From the NCBI GenBank assembly GCA_012798275.1, contig JAAZNO010000094.1, positions 1-9,874 on the forward strand: a stretch of 9,874 nucleotides of DNA, written 5' to 3'. Source of the DNA: Chloroflexota bacterium (GTDB taxonomy: Bacteria > Chloroflexota > Anaerolineae > B4-G1 > SLSP01). Positions 1 to 7,214 of the stretch are shown piece after piece. Made by a program: the position numbers and the translations under genes. Within the stretch, counting starts at the first letter, position 1, and the number at the start of each line of letters is the position of its first letter. Under the pieces are notes generated by a model. It did no database searches, was not told the origin of the DNA, and saw only the letters and a program-made list of their open reading frames with translations.

Positions 1-1005
1 GAATACAAAGCGGAGGCGGGCACGATCATCGTGATGAACCCCCGGACGGGCGAGATTCTGGCGCTGGCGAGCCGTCCGACCTACGAACCCTCGCGCTACG
101 CCGATTATGTCGCTGCGGGGCAGGAGGCGCTCTTCCGGGATCCGGCCGTCAGCCAGACGTATGAGCCGGGGTCGGTGTTCAAATTGGTCACGGTGGCGGC
201 GGCGCTGGACTTGGGATTGGTGGACACCGGCTGGACCTATGAGGATCGCGGCTTGATCGAGTACGGGGGCGTGCCGGTGCGCAATTGGGATCACCGGGCC
301 TACGGCGTGCAAGATCTGGAAGGCTTGCTGGCGCACTCGCTCAACGTGGGTGCGGCGACGCTCTCGACGCGCGTTTTGGGCGCGGACCGCTTCTATCACT
401 ACGTGCGCGCTTTCGGCTTTGGCCAGACGACGGGCGTGGAGCTGGAAGCCGAGGAAAGCGGCGTGGTCCACACCCCGGAGCAGTGGGACTGGCAAGATGG
501 TTTTCTCGCCACCAATGCCTACGGTCAGGGGATCGCGGTGACGCCGCTGCAGATGGCTGCCGCCGTCGCGGCGATCGCCAACGACGGCGTCTTGATGCAA
601 CCGCACCTGGTGGCGGAGCGGATCGCCGCCGATGGGACGCGGGTCCCCATCGCGCCCATGCCGGTGCGCCAGGTGATTTCGGTGGAGACGGCGCACACCC
701 TGACCGAATTGATGGCGCGCGCTATCGAAACCAACATGAAGCAGGCAACGGTGCCAGGATATCGCCTTGCGGGGAAGTCGGGGACGGCGCAGATTCCCGT
801 CTCCGGCGGCTATGACCCCCACAACGTGATTGCTTCGTTCGTGGGCTTTGGGCCGCTGCCCGACCCGCAGGTCTTGATCATGGTGAAGCTGGATCGGCCC
901 GGCATTGACCCGTCCTTGCGTTGGGGCACGCAGACCGCCGCGTTGGTGTTTCAACGGATTGCGGCGCGGCTATTGGTGCTGCTGCACTGCCCGCCGGGCG
1001 GTTGA
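1..1005 (+). CDS. ftsI: Peptidoglycan transpeptidase FtsI/PBP2 family, 3' part
   Basis: This is the C-terminal 334 residues of a class B penicillin-binding protein, open at the window edge. It forms peptide cross-links in (septal) peptidoglycan on the outer face of the membrane. All three penicilloyl-serine transferase motifs are visible in fragment numbering: the SxxK nucleophile in YEPGSVFK (Ser58, Lys61), the SxN motif SLN (Ser113) and KSGTA (Lys259). The entry NPRTGEILALASRP is the usual start of the transpeptidase fold. The N-terminal anchor and dimerisation domain lie upstream, outside the window. The protein stops about 20 residues after the fold, so it has no PASTA repeats. Lying before murF in a dcw cluster favours FtsI over the elongation PBP2, but a class B PBP of either kind would look similar in this fragment. 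The family assignment is firm; the exact paralogue is an inference from context. Confidence 0.9.
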   Translation, partial: EYKAEAGTIIVMNPRTGEILALASRPTYEPSRYADYVAAGQEALFRDPAVSQTYEPGSVFKLVTVAAALDLGLVDTGWTYEDRGLIEYGGVPVRNWDHRAYGVQDLEGLLAHSLNVGAATLSTRVLGADRFYHYVRAFGFGQTTGVELEAEESGVVHTPEQWDWQDGFLATNAYGQGIAVTPLQMAAAVAAIANDGVLMQPHLVAERIAADGTRVPIAPMPVRQVISVETAHTLTELMARAIETNMKQATVPGYRLAGKSGTAQIPVSGGYDPHNVIASFVGFGPLPDPQVLIMVKLDRPGIDPSLRWGTQTAALVFQRIAARLLVLLHCPPGG

Positions 1006-1043
1006 GGGGCGGACGGCGTTCAGATTTTCGAGGCAGGCAGCTG

Positions 1044-1081
1044 CGTTGAGTCGGTCAGACCGGCTCGACGAAATGTTTTTT
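1044..1081 (+). terminator. Intrinsic-terminator-like hairpin between ftsI and murF
   Basis: Bases 1044-1055 pair with 1059-1070 without a bulge: a 12-bp stem with two G-T wobbles, closed by a CAG triloop. The stem is followed by AAATG and then six T (1076-1081). The stem and T run are typical of a Rho-independent terminator, although the T run starts five bases after the stem, which may weaken it. It sits in the only sizeable spacer of the cluster, 39 bp after the ftsI stop and 28 bp before the murF start. It could end or attenuate transcription coming from ftsI. Confidence 0.6.
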
Positions 1082-1108
1082 AAGAGCAGGACACAGGTTT
1101 GAGAGACG

Positions 1109-2578
1109 ATGGCACGTCAGAGGAGTAAAAAACGGACCGGGCGTGTTTTGACGCTGGCCGATTTGATTGAGGGCCTGGGCGGTGGACGACTCGCGGGCCT
1201 GGAAATGCCGATCACGCCGATTCTGGACTCCCGTAAGGCGGGGCCGGGGGCGGTCTTCCTCGCGTTTCGCGGCGAAACGGCGGACGGGCACGCCTTTGTG
1301 GGCGATGCCCTGGCGCGGGGCGCCGTGGCGGCCGTGGTAGACGCGGGCGCACCTTTGGGAGGCGATCTTTCCGGCGCGACGGTCCTCGATCTGACGGACG
1401 CTGCACTGCCTCAGCACACCGTGAGCGCGCCGGTGATTCTGAAGGTCCCGGCGGTGCTGCAGGGATTGCAACGCGCGGCGGCGTTCTGGCGTCAGCAGTT
1501 CGATGTCCGCGTCATTGGCATCACCGGCAGCGTGGGGAAGACCACCACGAAGGAAGTGACGGCGCGGGTGTTGCAGCAGCGGTATCGCGTGTTGCACAGC
1601 ACGGGCTCGTACAACAACGAGATTGGCCTGCCGTTGACGCTGTTGCAGCTCACCGCCGAACATGACCTGGTGGTGTTGGAAATGGGTATGTACGTCCGGG
1701 GGGACATTCGCAGCCTGGCGGAGATCGCGCGCCCGCAGATTGGCATCCTCACCAACGTCGAGCCGGTGCACGCCGAGCGCGCCGGCAGTCTGGAGAACAT
1801 TGCGCTGGGCAAGCGGGAGCTGGTCGAGGCGTTGCCGCCCGCGCCGGAGGGCGTCGCCATCCTCAACGATGACGATCCGTTCGTGCGGGCGATGGCGGAG
1901 GCGACGCGGGCGCGCGTCTTCACCTACGGGCTCGACCCGGCGGCGCATCTGTGGGCCGATGAGGTCGAGAGCCTGGGACTGGAGGGCATTCGGGCGCGGC
2001 TCCACTATGGGTCGGAAGCGGTGTACGTGCGCGCGCCGTTGCTGGGACGACACAGCGTCCATACGCTGTTGCGCGCTGCTGCGGCCGGCCTGATCCTGGG
2101 GCTGAGCTGGCAGGAAATCATCGAGGGGCTGCAGACGCCGGGCGCGCAGCTGCGCTTGGTCTCGACGCCGGGGCCGCAGGAGACGTTGGTGCTCGATGAT
2201 ACCTACAACTCGAGCCCGCCGTCGGCGCTCGCGGCGCTGAACTTGCTGGCGGACCTCGAGGGGCGCAAGATTGCGGTGTTGGGCGACATGCTGGAGTTGG
2301 GCGCCTATGAGGAGGAAGGGCACCTCAAAGTGGGGTGTCGCGCCGCTGATGTGGCGGCGCACCTGGTGACGGTCGGCCCGCGCGGCGCCCTCATGGCTCG
2401 CGGCGCCCGGCTCTGCGGGATGCCGCCGGAACGGGTGCATGAGGCGGCCACCAATGCCGAGGCGCTGGCCTGGCTGCTCGAGGTACTGGAGCCGCACGAC
2501 GTGATTTTGGTGAAGGGCTCGCGCGCGATGCGCATGGAGGAAATCGTCAGCGCGTTAAGCCGCGCGGCGAAAGGGTAG
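1109..2578 (+). CDS. murF: UDP-MurNAc-tripeptide--D-Ala-D-Ala ligase MurF
   Basis: This cytoplasmic ATP-dependent ligase adds D-Ala-D-Ala to UDP-MurNAc-tripeptide, completing the pentapeptide. It has 489 residues, slightly longer than the usual 450 or so. The N-terminal substrate domain carries the SRK motif (41-43). The central ATPase domain has the P-loop GITGSVGKTT (137-146), the Mur signature YNNEIGLPLT (168-177) and EMGMYVRGDI (191-200). Lys235 in ALGKREL lies where Mur ligases have the carbamylated lysine. The C-terminal domain has the MurF-typical DDTYNSSPPS (363-372), LGDMLELG (391-398) and VKGSRAMRM (468-476). These MurF-specific motifs exclude MurE. The ATG at 1109 follows a weak GAGAG Shine-Dalgarno. 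The start begins with a basic stretch (RQRSKKRTGR) not needed for the fold, and no other start looks better. It is separated from ftsI by the hairpin spacer and sits 9 bp from mraY. Confidence 0.97.
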   Translation: MARQRSKKRTGRVLTLADLIEGLGGGRLAGLEMPITPILDSRKAGPGAVFLAFRGETADGHAFVGDALARGAVAAVVDAGAPLGGDLSGATVLDLTDAALPQHTVSAPVILKVPAVLQGLQRAAAFWRQQFDVRVIGITGSVGKTTTKEVTARVLQQRYRVLHSTGSYNNEIGLPLTLLQLTAEHDLVVLEMGMYVRGDIRSLAEIARPQIGILTNVEPVHAERAGSLENIALGKRELVEALPPAPEGVAILNDDDPFVRAMAEATRARVFTYGLDPAAHLWADEVESLGLEGIRARLHYGSEAVYVRAPLLGRHSVHTLLRAAAAGLILGLSWQEIIEGLQTPGAQLRLVSTPGPQETLVLDDTYNSSPPSALAALNLLADLEGRKIAVLGDMLELGAYEEEGHLKVGCRAADVAAHLVTVGPRGALMARGARLCGMPPERVHEAATNAEALAWLLEVLEPHDVILVKGSRAMRMEEIVSALSRAAKG

Positions 2579-2587
2579 GGCACAGCC

Positions 2588-3577
2588 ATGGGGTTTGCAC
2601 TGATCCTGGCCAGTATCTCCTTTATCATGGCGGTATTTTGGGGCCGTCCTTACATCAGCCTGCTGCGGAAGTGGCGGATTGGGAAGCGCATCCGCATCGA
2701 GGGGCCGAGCGGCCATCTGACGAAGATGGGGACGCCAACGATGGGCGGCCTGTTGATCCTCGTGCCGGTGGTGCTGATCACCGTGGCGTTGAACGTTTAC
2801 AACCTGATCGGACAGACCGTCATTGGACGTTCGATCCTGGTGCCGTTGGGGGTGTTGGTCGCCTATGGCGCCCTGGGGGCATGGGACGATCTGACGGGGG
2901 TTCGGCGCGGCGAGGGCCTGAGCGCGCGCTTCAAGATGCGGCTGGAGCTGCTCTTTACCCTGTTCGTGGCGCTGGTCATGTACTACGGGCTGGATCTGCA
3001 GAGCATCGCTCTCCCCGGCGTGCCCGAAAAGATCAGCATCGGCCTGTTCTACATTCCCGTGGCGATGTTGGTCATCATCGGCGCGAGTAATGCCGCCAAC
3101 CTGACTGACGGCCTGGACGGCCTGGCCGGCATCATCCTGGCGAGCGGCTTCGTGGCTTACGGCATCATCGCCGATTTGCAGGGGCAGATCTACCTGGAGC
3201 GGTTCTGCTTCACGATCGTGGGAGCGTCGTTCGCTTTTCTGTGGTACAACGCGCACCCGGCGGAGATGTTCATGGGCGATACCGGCTCGCTGGCGCTGGG
3301 CGCGACGCTGGGGACGGTGGCGTTGATGACCGGGCAGTGGTTGATCCTGCCGTTGGTGATGCTGGTGCCCGTGGCGGAGACGGCCTCCGTCATCATTCAG
3401 GTGACGTATTTCAAATACACGAAGAGAAAGTACGGCGAGGGCCGGCGGGTCTTCAAGATGACGCCGCTGCACCATCACTTCGAGTTGTTGGGCTGGTCGG
3501 AGACGCAAGTGGTGCAGCGTTTCTGGCTGGTCGCGCTGCTGGCGGCGATGGCGGGGGTGGCTCTGGCATTGATCTGA
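2588..3577 (+). CDS. mraY: Phospho-MurNAc-pentapeptide transferase MraY
   Basis: This integral membrane enzyme transfers phospho-MurNAc-pentapeptide from UDP to undecaprenyl phosphate, giving lipid I. At 329 residues it is in the short (Gram-positive-like) range of the family. Visible motifs are HLTKMGTPTMGG (43-54); the Asp pair AWDDLTG (Asp100-Asp101); NAANLTDGLDGLAG (168-181, with Asp174 and Asp177); MFMGDTGSLALG (227-238, with the conserved Asp231); and the cytoplasmic HHH motif in MTPLHHHFELLGW (His295-297). Hydrophobic segments alternate with these loops, as in the ten-helix family topology. The ATG at 2588 is 9 bp after the murF stop, with a GGTAGGG-like Shine-Dalgarno that overlaps that stop, so translation is probably coupled. 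All expected active-site residues are present. Confidence 0.97.
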   Translation: MGFALILASISFIMAVFWGRPYISLLRKWRIGKRIRIEGPSGHLTKMGTPTMGGLLILVPVVLITVALNVYNLIGQTVIGRSILVPLGVLVAYGALGAWDDLTGVRRGEGLSARFKMRLELLFTLFVALVMYYGLDLQSIALPGVPEKISIGLFYIPVAMLVIIGASNAANLTDGLDGLAGIILASGFVAYGIIADLQGQIYLERFCFTIVGASFAFLWYNAHPAEMFMGDTGSLALGATLGTVALMTGQWLILPLVMLVPVAETASVIIQVTYFKYTKRKYGEGRRVFKMTPLHHHFELLGWSETQVVQRFWLVALLAAMAGVALALI

Positions 3578-3609
3578 GATCGGGCGCGGCGGACGTGGCG
3601 CCTTTTGTG

Positions 3610-4998
3610 ATGAGTGAATCCATGACGACGTCGAACAACACGGTGGTGATTCTGGGATTTGCGCGACAGGGGAAGGCACTGGCGCGGCACTTCGCCGGGC
3701 GGGGCCTGTCCGTGGTCGTCTCGGACCTGCGCTCCCCTGAGGCGCTGGCGGCGGACATGGCGGAGCTCGCGACGTGGCCAATTCGCTACGTGCTGGGTGA
3801 GCATCCCCTCAGCCTGCTGGATGACTGCGACCTGCTGTGTTTGAGCGGCGGCGTCTCGGCGGATTTGTCTTTGGTGGTGGAGGCGCAGCGCCGCGGCATT
3901 CCGGTGAGCAACGACGCGCAGGAATTCATCCGCCAATCTCCTGCGCCGGTGCTGGGCATCACCGGTTCGGCGGGGAAGACGACGACGACGGCCCTCGTGG
4001 GCGCCATCTTGCGCGAGGCGGGGTTTCAGACCTGGGTGGGGGGCAATATCGGCAACCCGCTGATCGCGGATCTGCCGCACATCGCTGCTACCGACCGGGT
4101 GGTGATGGAGCTCTCGAGCTTCCAGCTGGAGGTGATGGAGTGCAGCCCGCACATCGCCGGCGTGCTCAACATCACGCCCAATCACCTGGATCGGCACAAG
4201 ACGATGGCGGCGTACATCGCGGCGAAAGCGCACATCGTCGCCTATCAGCGCCCGGAGGACGTGGCGGTGCTCGGCTATGATGAACCGAATGCCCGCGGGC
4301 TGGCGGAACAGACGGCCGCGGAGGTGCGGTATTTCAGCGGTGTGACCGCCGTGGAGACCGGCGCCTTTTTGCGCGGCGAGGCGTTGATGTTGCGCCGCGA
4401 GGGGCAGGAGCGGGAGATTTGTCGGCGCGGCGAGGTACATTTGCGCGGTTTCCACAACCTCGTCAACACGCTGGCGGCGATCGCCCTGAGCGATGCGGCG
4501 GGTGCGTCCCCCGAAGCGATGCGCCGGGCGATCGAGGCTTTCACGGGCGTGGAGCATCGGCTGGAAGTGGTGCGGCGCTGGCATGAGGTGACGTGGATCA
4601 ACGATTCGATTGCGACCGCGCCGGAGCGGGTGTTGGCGGCGCTGGCCGCTTTCGACGAGCCGTTGGTGCTTCTGGCGGGCGGACGCGATAAGAACCTGCC
4701 CTGGGAGACGTTCGCGCGTGAGGTGAAGCGGCGGGTGCGGGTGCTGGTGCTTTTCGGCGAGGCGCGGGCGCTCATTGATGGGCACGTGCGTCGCGCGCTG
4801 GCCGAGGATGCCAGCCCGTGTGTGCTGGAGCAAATCCTCTACGCGGACACGCTCGAACAGGCGGTCAGCGCCGCCGTGCAGGCAGCGCGCCCCGGCGACG
4901 TGGTGTTGCTCTCGCCGGGCGGCACGAGTTTCGACGCTTTCCGCGACTTTGCCGAGCGGGGTGAGCGCTTTCGAGCCCTGGTGCAGGCGCTGCCATAG
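3610..4998 (+). CDS. murD: UDP-MurNAc-L-alanine--D-glutamate ligase MurD
   Basis: This cytoplasmic ATP-dependent ligase adds D-Glu to UDP-MurNAc-L-Ala. It has 462 residues, normal for the family. The N-terminal domain has a nucleotide-binding-like start, VVILGFARQGKALA (12-25). The ATPase domain has the P-loop ITGSAGKTTT (117-126), GGNIGNPL (144-151), ELSSFQLE (167-174) and NHLDRH (191-196). Lys206 in AYIAAKAH is the probable carbamylated lysine. The C-terminal domain has EHRLE (315-319), NDSIATAPE (331-339), the AGGRDKNLPW motif (356-365) and SPGGTSFDAF (435-444). The last replaces the common SPAxASFDxF and, from memory, is seen in Chloroflexota. The frame is open far upstream into mraY, but homology begins only here. 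ATG 3610 was chosen; ATG 3622, after a weak GAGTGA, and GTG 3607 are alternatives. No strong Shine-Dalgarno decides the matter. The gap after mraY is 32 bp. Confidence 0.95.
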   Translation: MSESMTTSNNTVVILGFARQGKALARHFAGRGLSVVVSDLRSPEALAADMAELATWPIRYVLGEHPLSLLDDCDLLCLSGGVSADLSLVVEAQRRGIPVSNDAQEFIRQSPAPVLGITGSAGKTTTTALVGAILREAGFQTWVGGNIGNPLIADLPHIAATDRVVMELSSFQLEVMECSPHIAGVLNITPNHLDRHKTMAAYIAAKAHIVAYQRPEDVAVLGYDEPNARGLAEQTAAEVRYFSGVTAVETGAFLRGEALMLRREGQEREICRRGEVHLRGFHNLVNTLAAIALSDAAGASPEAMRRAIEAFTGVEHRLEVVRRWHEVTWINDSIATAPERVLAALAAFDEPLVLLAGGRDKNLPWETFAREVKRRVRVLVLFGEARALIDGHVRRALAEDASPCVLEQILYADTLEQAVSAAVQAARPGDVVLLSPGGTSFDAFRDFAERGERFRALVQALP

Positions 4999-5016
4999 CC
5001 GGGCGAAGGGGGAAGG

Positions 5017-6192
5017 ATGACCGCGAGAACCAAAAACAAACCCCTGCACATGGATTCGCTGCTGTTGGTGACGACGGCGGCCTTGCTGTCCTTTGGGTTG
5101 CTCATGCTCTACAGCGCGACACTCTATGTGGACATTGCGTTCTGGCATCAGCAATTGAAGTGGGTGGCGTTGGGGCTGCTGGCGATGGTGGCCGCCATGT
5201 ACTTTCCCTACACGCTGCTGCAGAGGCTGGCGGTGCCGATCATCTTTGTCACCCTGGTGTTGTTAGTGATCGTGCTGCTCTTTGGTCAGCCCCTTTTGGG
5301 CGCCCAACGCTCGTTCGAGATTTTGGGGATATCGGTACAGCCCGGCGTTTTCGCGCGGCTGGCGACGGTGATCTACATTGCCGCCTGGCTGGCCTCCAAG
5401 GGGGAACAGCTCCATCAAGTGCGGTATGGCCTGTTTCCCTTCGCCATCATCCTGGGCGTGCTGTGCGGCCTGGTAGCGCTGCAACCCGACCTGAGCATCG
5501 CGGCTTTGCTCGCGGCGACGGGCTTGCTGATGTTCTTTTTCGCGGGCGGCGATCCGATCCAGATCTTCCTCTCGCTGTTGATCGGCGGTAGCACGTTTGG
5601 CTTGTTGGCGTGGCAACTCACTCATGCGCGGGAACGGTTGATCAACTATGTCGCCGCGTTGAAGGATCCTTCGCAGCTATCCTATCACGCGCAGCGCTCG
5701 CTCATGGCGCTGGCCGAGGGAGGCATTACCGGCGTGGGGGTGGGTCGCGGATTGCTGAAGACCGGCTATCTGCCCTTCCCGCATACCGATTCCATTTTTG
5801 CCGTGATCGGTGAGGAGACGGGTTTGATCGGCGTGGCGCTGGTGTTGGGGCTTTTCGCGCTCTTTGCCTATCGTGGCTATCGCATCGCGCTGGAGACGAC
5901 CGATCCTTTTGGGGCGCTGCTGGCCTTTGGCGTGACCACGATGATCGTTTTGGGCGCGTTGCTCAACATCCTGGTCATGACGGGGTTGGTGCCGTTCGCC
6001 GGGACGGCGTTGCCCTTCTTTTCCTATGGCGGTTCGGAGATGCTGGTGACCTTGACGGGAGTGGGGGTGCTGCTGGGCGTATCCAGGGGGCGCCCCAAAG
6101 GAGACTGGGATGCGATTTTGGATCGCAGCTGGCGGGACTGGCGGGCACGTCTATCCGGCAGTAGCCGTCGTACAGGCTTTGCGGGCCATTGA
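5017..6192 (+). CDS. ftsW: SEDS-family septal glycosyltransferase FtsW
   Basis: This polytopic SEDS protein polymerises lipid II into glycan strands at the septum together with its partner class B PBP, plausibly the ftsI product upstream. It has 391 residues with about ten hydrophobic segments. Family motifs are LLMLYSAT (28-35), QPDLS (156-160) and YLPFPHTDSIFAVIGEE (251-267). Asp258 is the position of the catalytic Asp (Asp297 in E. coli FtsW). The C-terminal motif TGLVPFAGTALPFFSYGGS (322-340) is also present. The usual GxRRW and QPSExxK region reads GAQRSF and QPGVFAR (108-114), so the conserved Glu and Lys are missing. The ATG at 5017 follows a good AAGGGGGAAGG Shine-Dalgarno. The last 28 codons overlap murG in another frame and give a basic tail unlike typical FtsW ends. 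RodA is the alternative paralogue, but the position in dcw favours FtsW. Confidence 0.92.
   Translation: MTARTKNKPLHMDSLLLVTTAALLSFGLLMLYSATLYVDIAFWHQQLKWVALGLLAMVAAMYFPYTLLQRLAVPIIFVTLVLLVIVLLFGQPLLGAQRSFEILGISVQPGVFARLATVIYIAAWLASKGEQLHQVRYGLFPFAIILGVLCGLVALQPDLSIAALLAATGLLMFFFAGGDPIQIFLSLLIGGSTFGLLAWQLTHARERLINYVAALKDPSQLSYHAQRSLMALAEGGITGVGVGRGLLKTGYLPFPHTDSIFAVIGEETGLIGVALVLGLFALFAYRGYRIALETTDPFGALLAFGVTTMIVLGALLNILVMTGLVPFAGTALPFFSYGGSEMLVTLTGVGVLLGVSRGRPKGDWDAILDRSWRDWRARLSGSSRRTGFAGH
6097..6104 (+). promoter_or_regulatory. Strong ribosome binding site of murG inside ftsW
   Basis: AAAGGAGA ends five bases before the ATG at 6110. It fixes the murG start even though the start lies 83 nt inside ftsW, and it agrees with the protein evidence, because the glycine-rich GGTGGH motif begins at MurG residue 8. 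Confidence 0.8.
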
Positions 6193-7207
6193 TCCCGACG
6201 TCGCGCTGACCTGGATTGGCGGGAAGGGCGGCATGGAAGCGGAGCTGGTGCAGCGCGCGGGCGTGCCCTTCACGGCGATTCCGGCGGGCGGCGTCCATGG
6301 GGTGGCCCTGGGGCGAGCGCTTTTCAACGCCTGGCAGCTGGGGCGTGGATTTTTCGCCGCGCTGCGGTTGTTGCGCCGCGAGCGACCAGCGGCAGTGTTG
6401 ACGACGGGGGGCTACGTGAGCGTGCCGGTCGCGGTGGCGGCGCGGTTGCGCCGGGTTCCCGTGTTGCTCTACGTGCCGGACATCGAGCCGGGGACGTCCT
6501 TCCGCTGGGTGGCGCGGTTGGCGACACAGATCGCCGTGACGGTAGAGGAGTCCCGCCCTTTTCTGCCGGCCCGCAAGGTCGTGGTGACGGGGTATCCCTT
6601 GCGCGAGGACTTGGGGCGTTGGGAGCGCGAGGCGGCCCGACGGGTGTTGGGCCTCGCGGCGGAAGCGCCCGTGCTGCTGGTTTTTGGCGGCAGCCGGGGC
6701 GCGCGTTCCATCAATGAGGCGGTGATGGCCAATCTGGAGCCGCTGTTAGCGCTGACGCAGGTGGTGCATGTGACCGGCGCTCTGGATTGGGAAAAGGTGG
6801 CGGCGCAGGCAGCGGCGCTGCCGGAGGCGGCGCGGGGACGTTACCATGCATTTCCCTATCTGCATGAAGAGATGGGGGCGGCGTTGGCGGCTGCGGATCT
6901 GGCGCTCTCGCGTGCGGGGGCTTCGGTGTTGGGCGAATTCCCGTTTTTCGGCCTGCCCGCGATTCTGGTTCCTTATCCCCATGCCTGGCGCTACCAGAAA
7001 GTCAACGCGGAGTGGCTGGCGCAACGGGGCGCGGCAGTGGTAACGCCCGACGAGACGCTGGCCACGACGCTGCTGCCCCTGGTCAGCGAGCTGCTGCGTT
7101 CGCCGGAGCGCTGCGCGGCCCTACGCGCTGCGGCGCAGGAACTGGCGCGTCCCGACGCAGCGCGACGCATCGCCGACCTCATGCTTTCGTGGGGACAGGG
7201 GGCTTGA
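6110..7207 (+). CDS. murG: MurG: lipid II-forming N-acetylglucosaminyltransferase
   Basis: This peripheral membrane GT28 enzyme moves GlcNAc from UDP-GlcNAc to lipid I, making lipid II. It has 365 residues, a typical length. The N-terminal Rossmann domain has AAGGTGGHVYPA (6-17, with the catalytic-site His13), TTGGYVSVP (98-106) and VPDIEPG (122-128), which takes the place of the common QNxxPG acceptor-site motif. The C-terminal domain has VFGGSRGARSIN (191-202) and HVTG (220-223). It also has the UDP-GlcNAc-binding stretch SRAGASVLGEF (267-277) and VPYPHAWRYQKVNA (287-300). Gln296 matches one of the two glutamines known at this site; the other position is Lys or Tyr here. The ATG start is fixed by the Shine-Dalgarno at 6097-6104. 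The gene overlaps ftsW by 83 nt. Its stop is separated by one base from the next start. Confidence 0.96.
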   Translation: MRFWIAAGGTGGHVYPAVAVVQALRAIDPDVALTWIGGKGGMEAELVQRAGVPFTAIPAGGVHGVALGRALFNAWQLGRGFFAALRLLRRERPAAVLTTGGYVSVPVAVAARLRRVPVLLYVPDIEPGTSFRWVARLATQIAVTVEESRPFLPARKVVVTGYPLREDLGRWEREAARRVLGLAAEAPVLLVFGGSRGARSINEAVMANLEPLLALTQVVHVTGALDWEKVAAQAAALPEAARGRYHAFPYLHEEMGAALAAADLALSRAGASVLGEFPFFGLPAILVPYPHAWRYQKVNAEWLAQRGAAVVTPDETLATTLLPLVSELLRSPERCAALRAAAQELARPDAARRIADLMLSWGQGA

Positions 7208-7214
7208 AATGGTG
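7207..7214 (+). repeat. 8-bp direct repeat, left copy (AAATGGTG)
   Basis: AAATGGTG begins on the last base of the murG stop and contains the start codon of the CvpA-like gene. An identical copy lies at 9606-9613 over the murC start codon, so the two copies bracket the three extra genes. The pair could be an insertion scar or chance similarity between two ATG-GTG starts. Confidence 0.4.

Noticed and set aside
1037..1044. 8-bp palindrome GCAGCTGC just before the ftsI-murF hairpin
   Set aside because: It is too short to be meaningful in GC-rich DNA, with no matching copy found.
1046..1074. Possible murF promoter (TTGAGT, 17-bp gap, CGAAAT)
   Set aside because: The -10 element matches the consensus at only three of six positions, and both elements fall inside the terminator-like hairpin.
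3571..3581. 11-base palindrome GATCTGAGATC at the end of mraY
   Set aside because: It is short, formed by two GATC tetramers around the stop codon, and no second copy or spacing pattern was seen.
3241..3609. Upstream extension of the murD frame into mraY
   Set aside because: This stretch translates to low-complexity Gly/Asp/Arg-rich sequence and overlaps conserved mraY codons. MurD similarity begins only after 3610.
3475..5154. Long open frame of 559 codons on the minus strand, opposite murD
   Set aside because: It lies antisense to a fully conserved MurD in very GC-rich DNA, where stop codons are rare. Its translation is rich in Arg, His and Gln with no recognisable motif. The same applies to the long minus-strand frames at 1055-2497 and 2555-3781.
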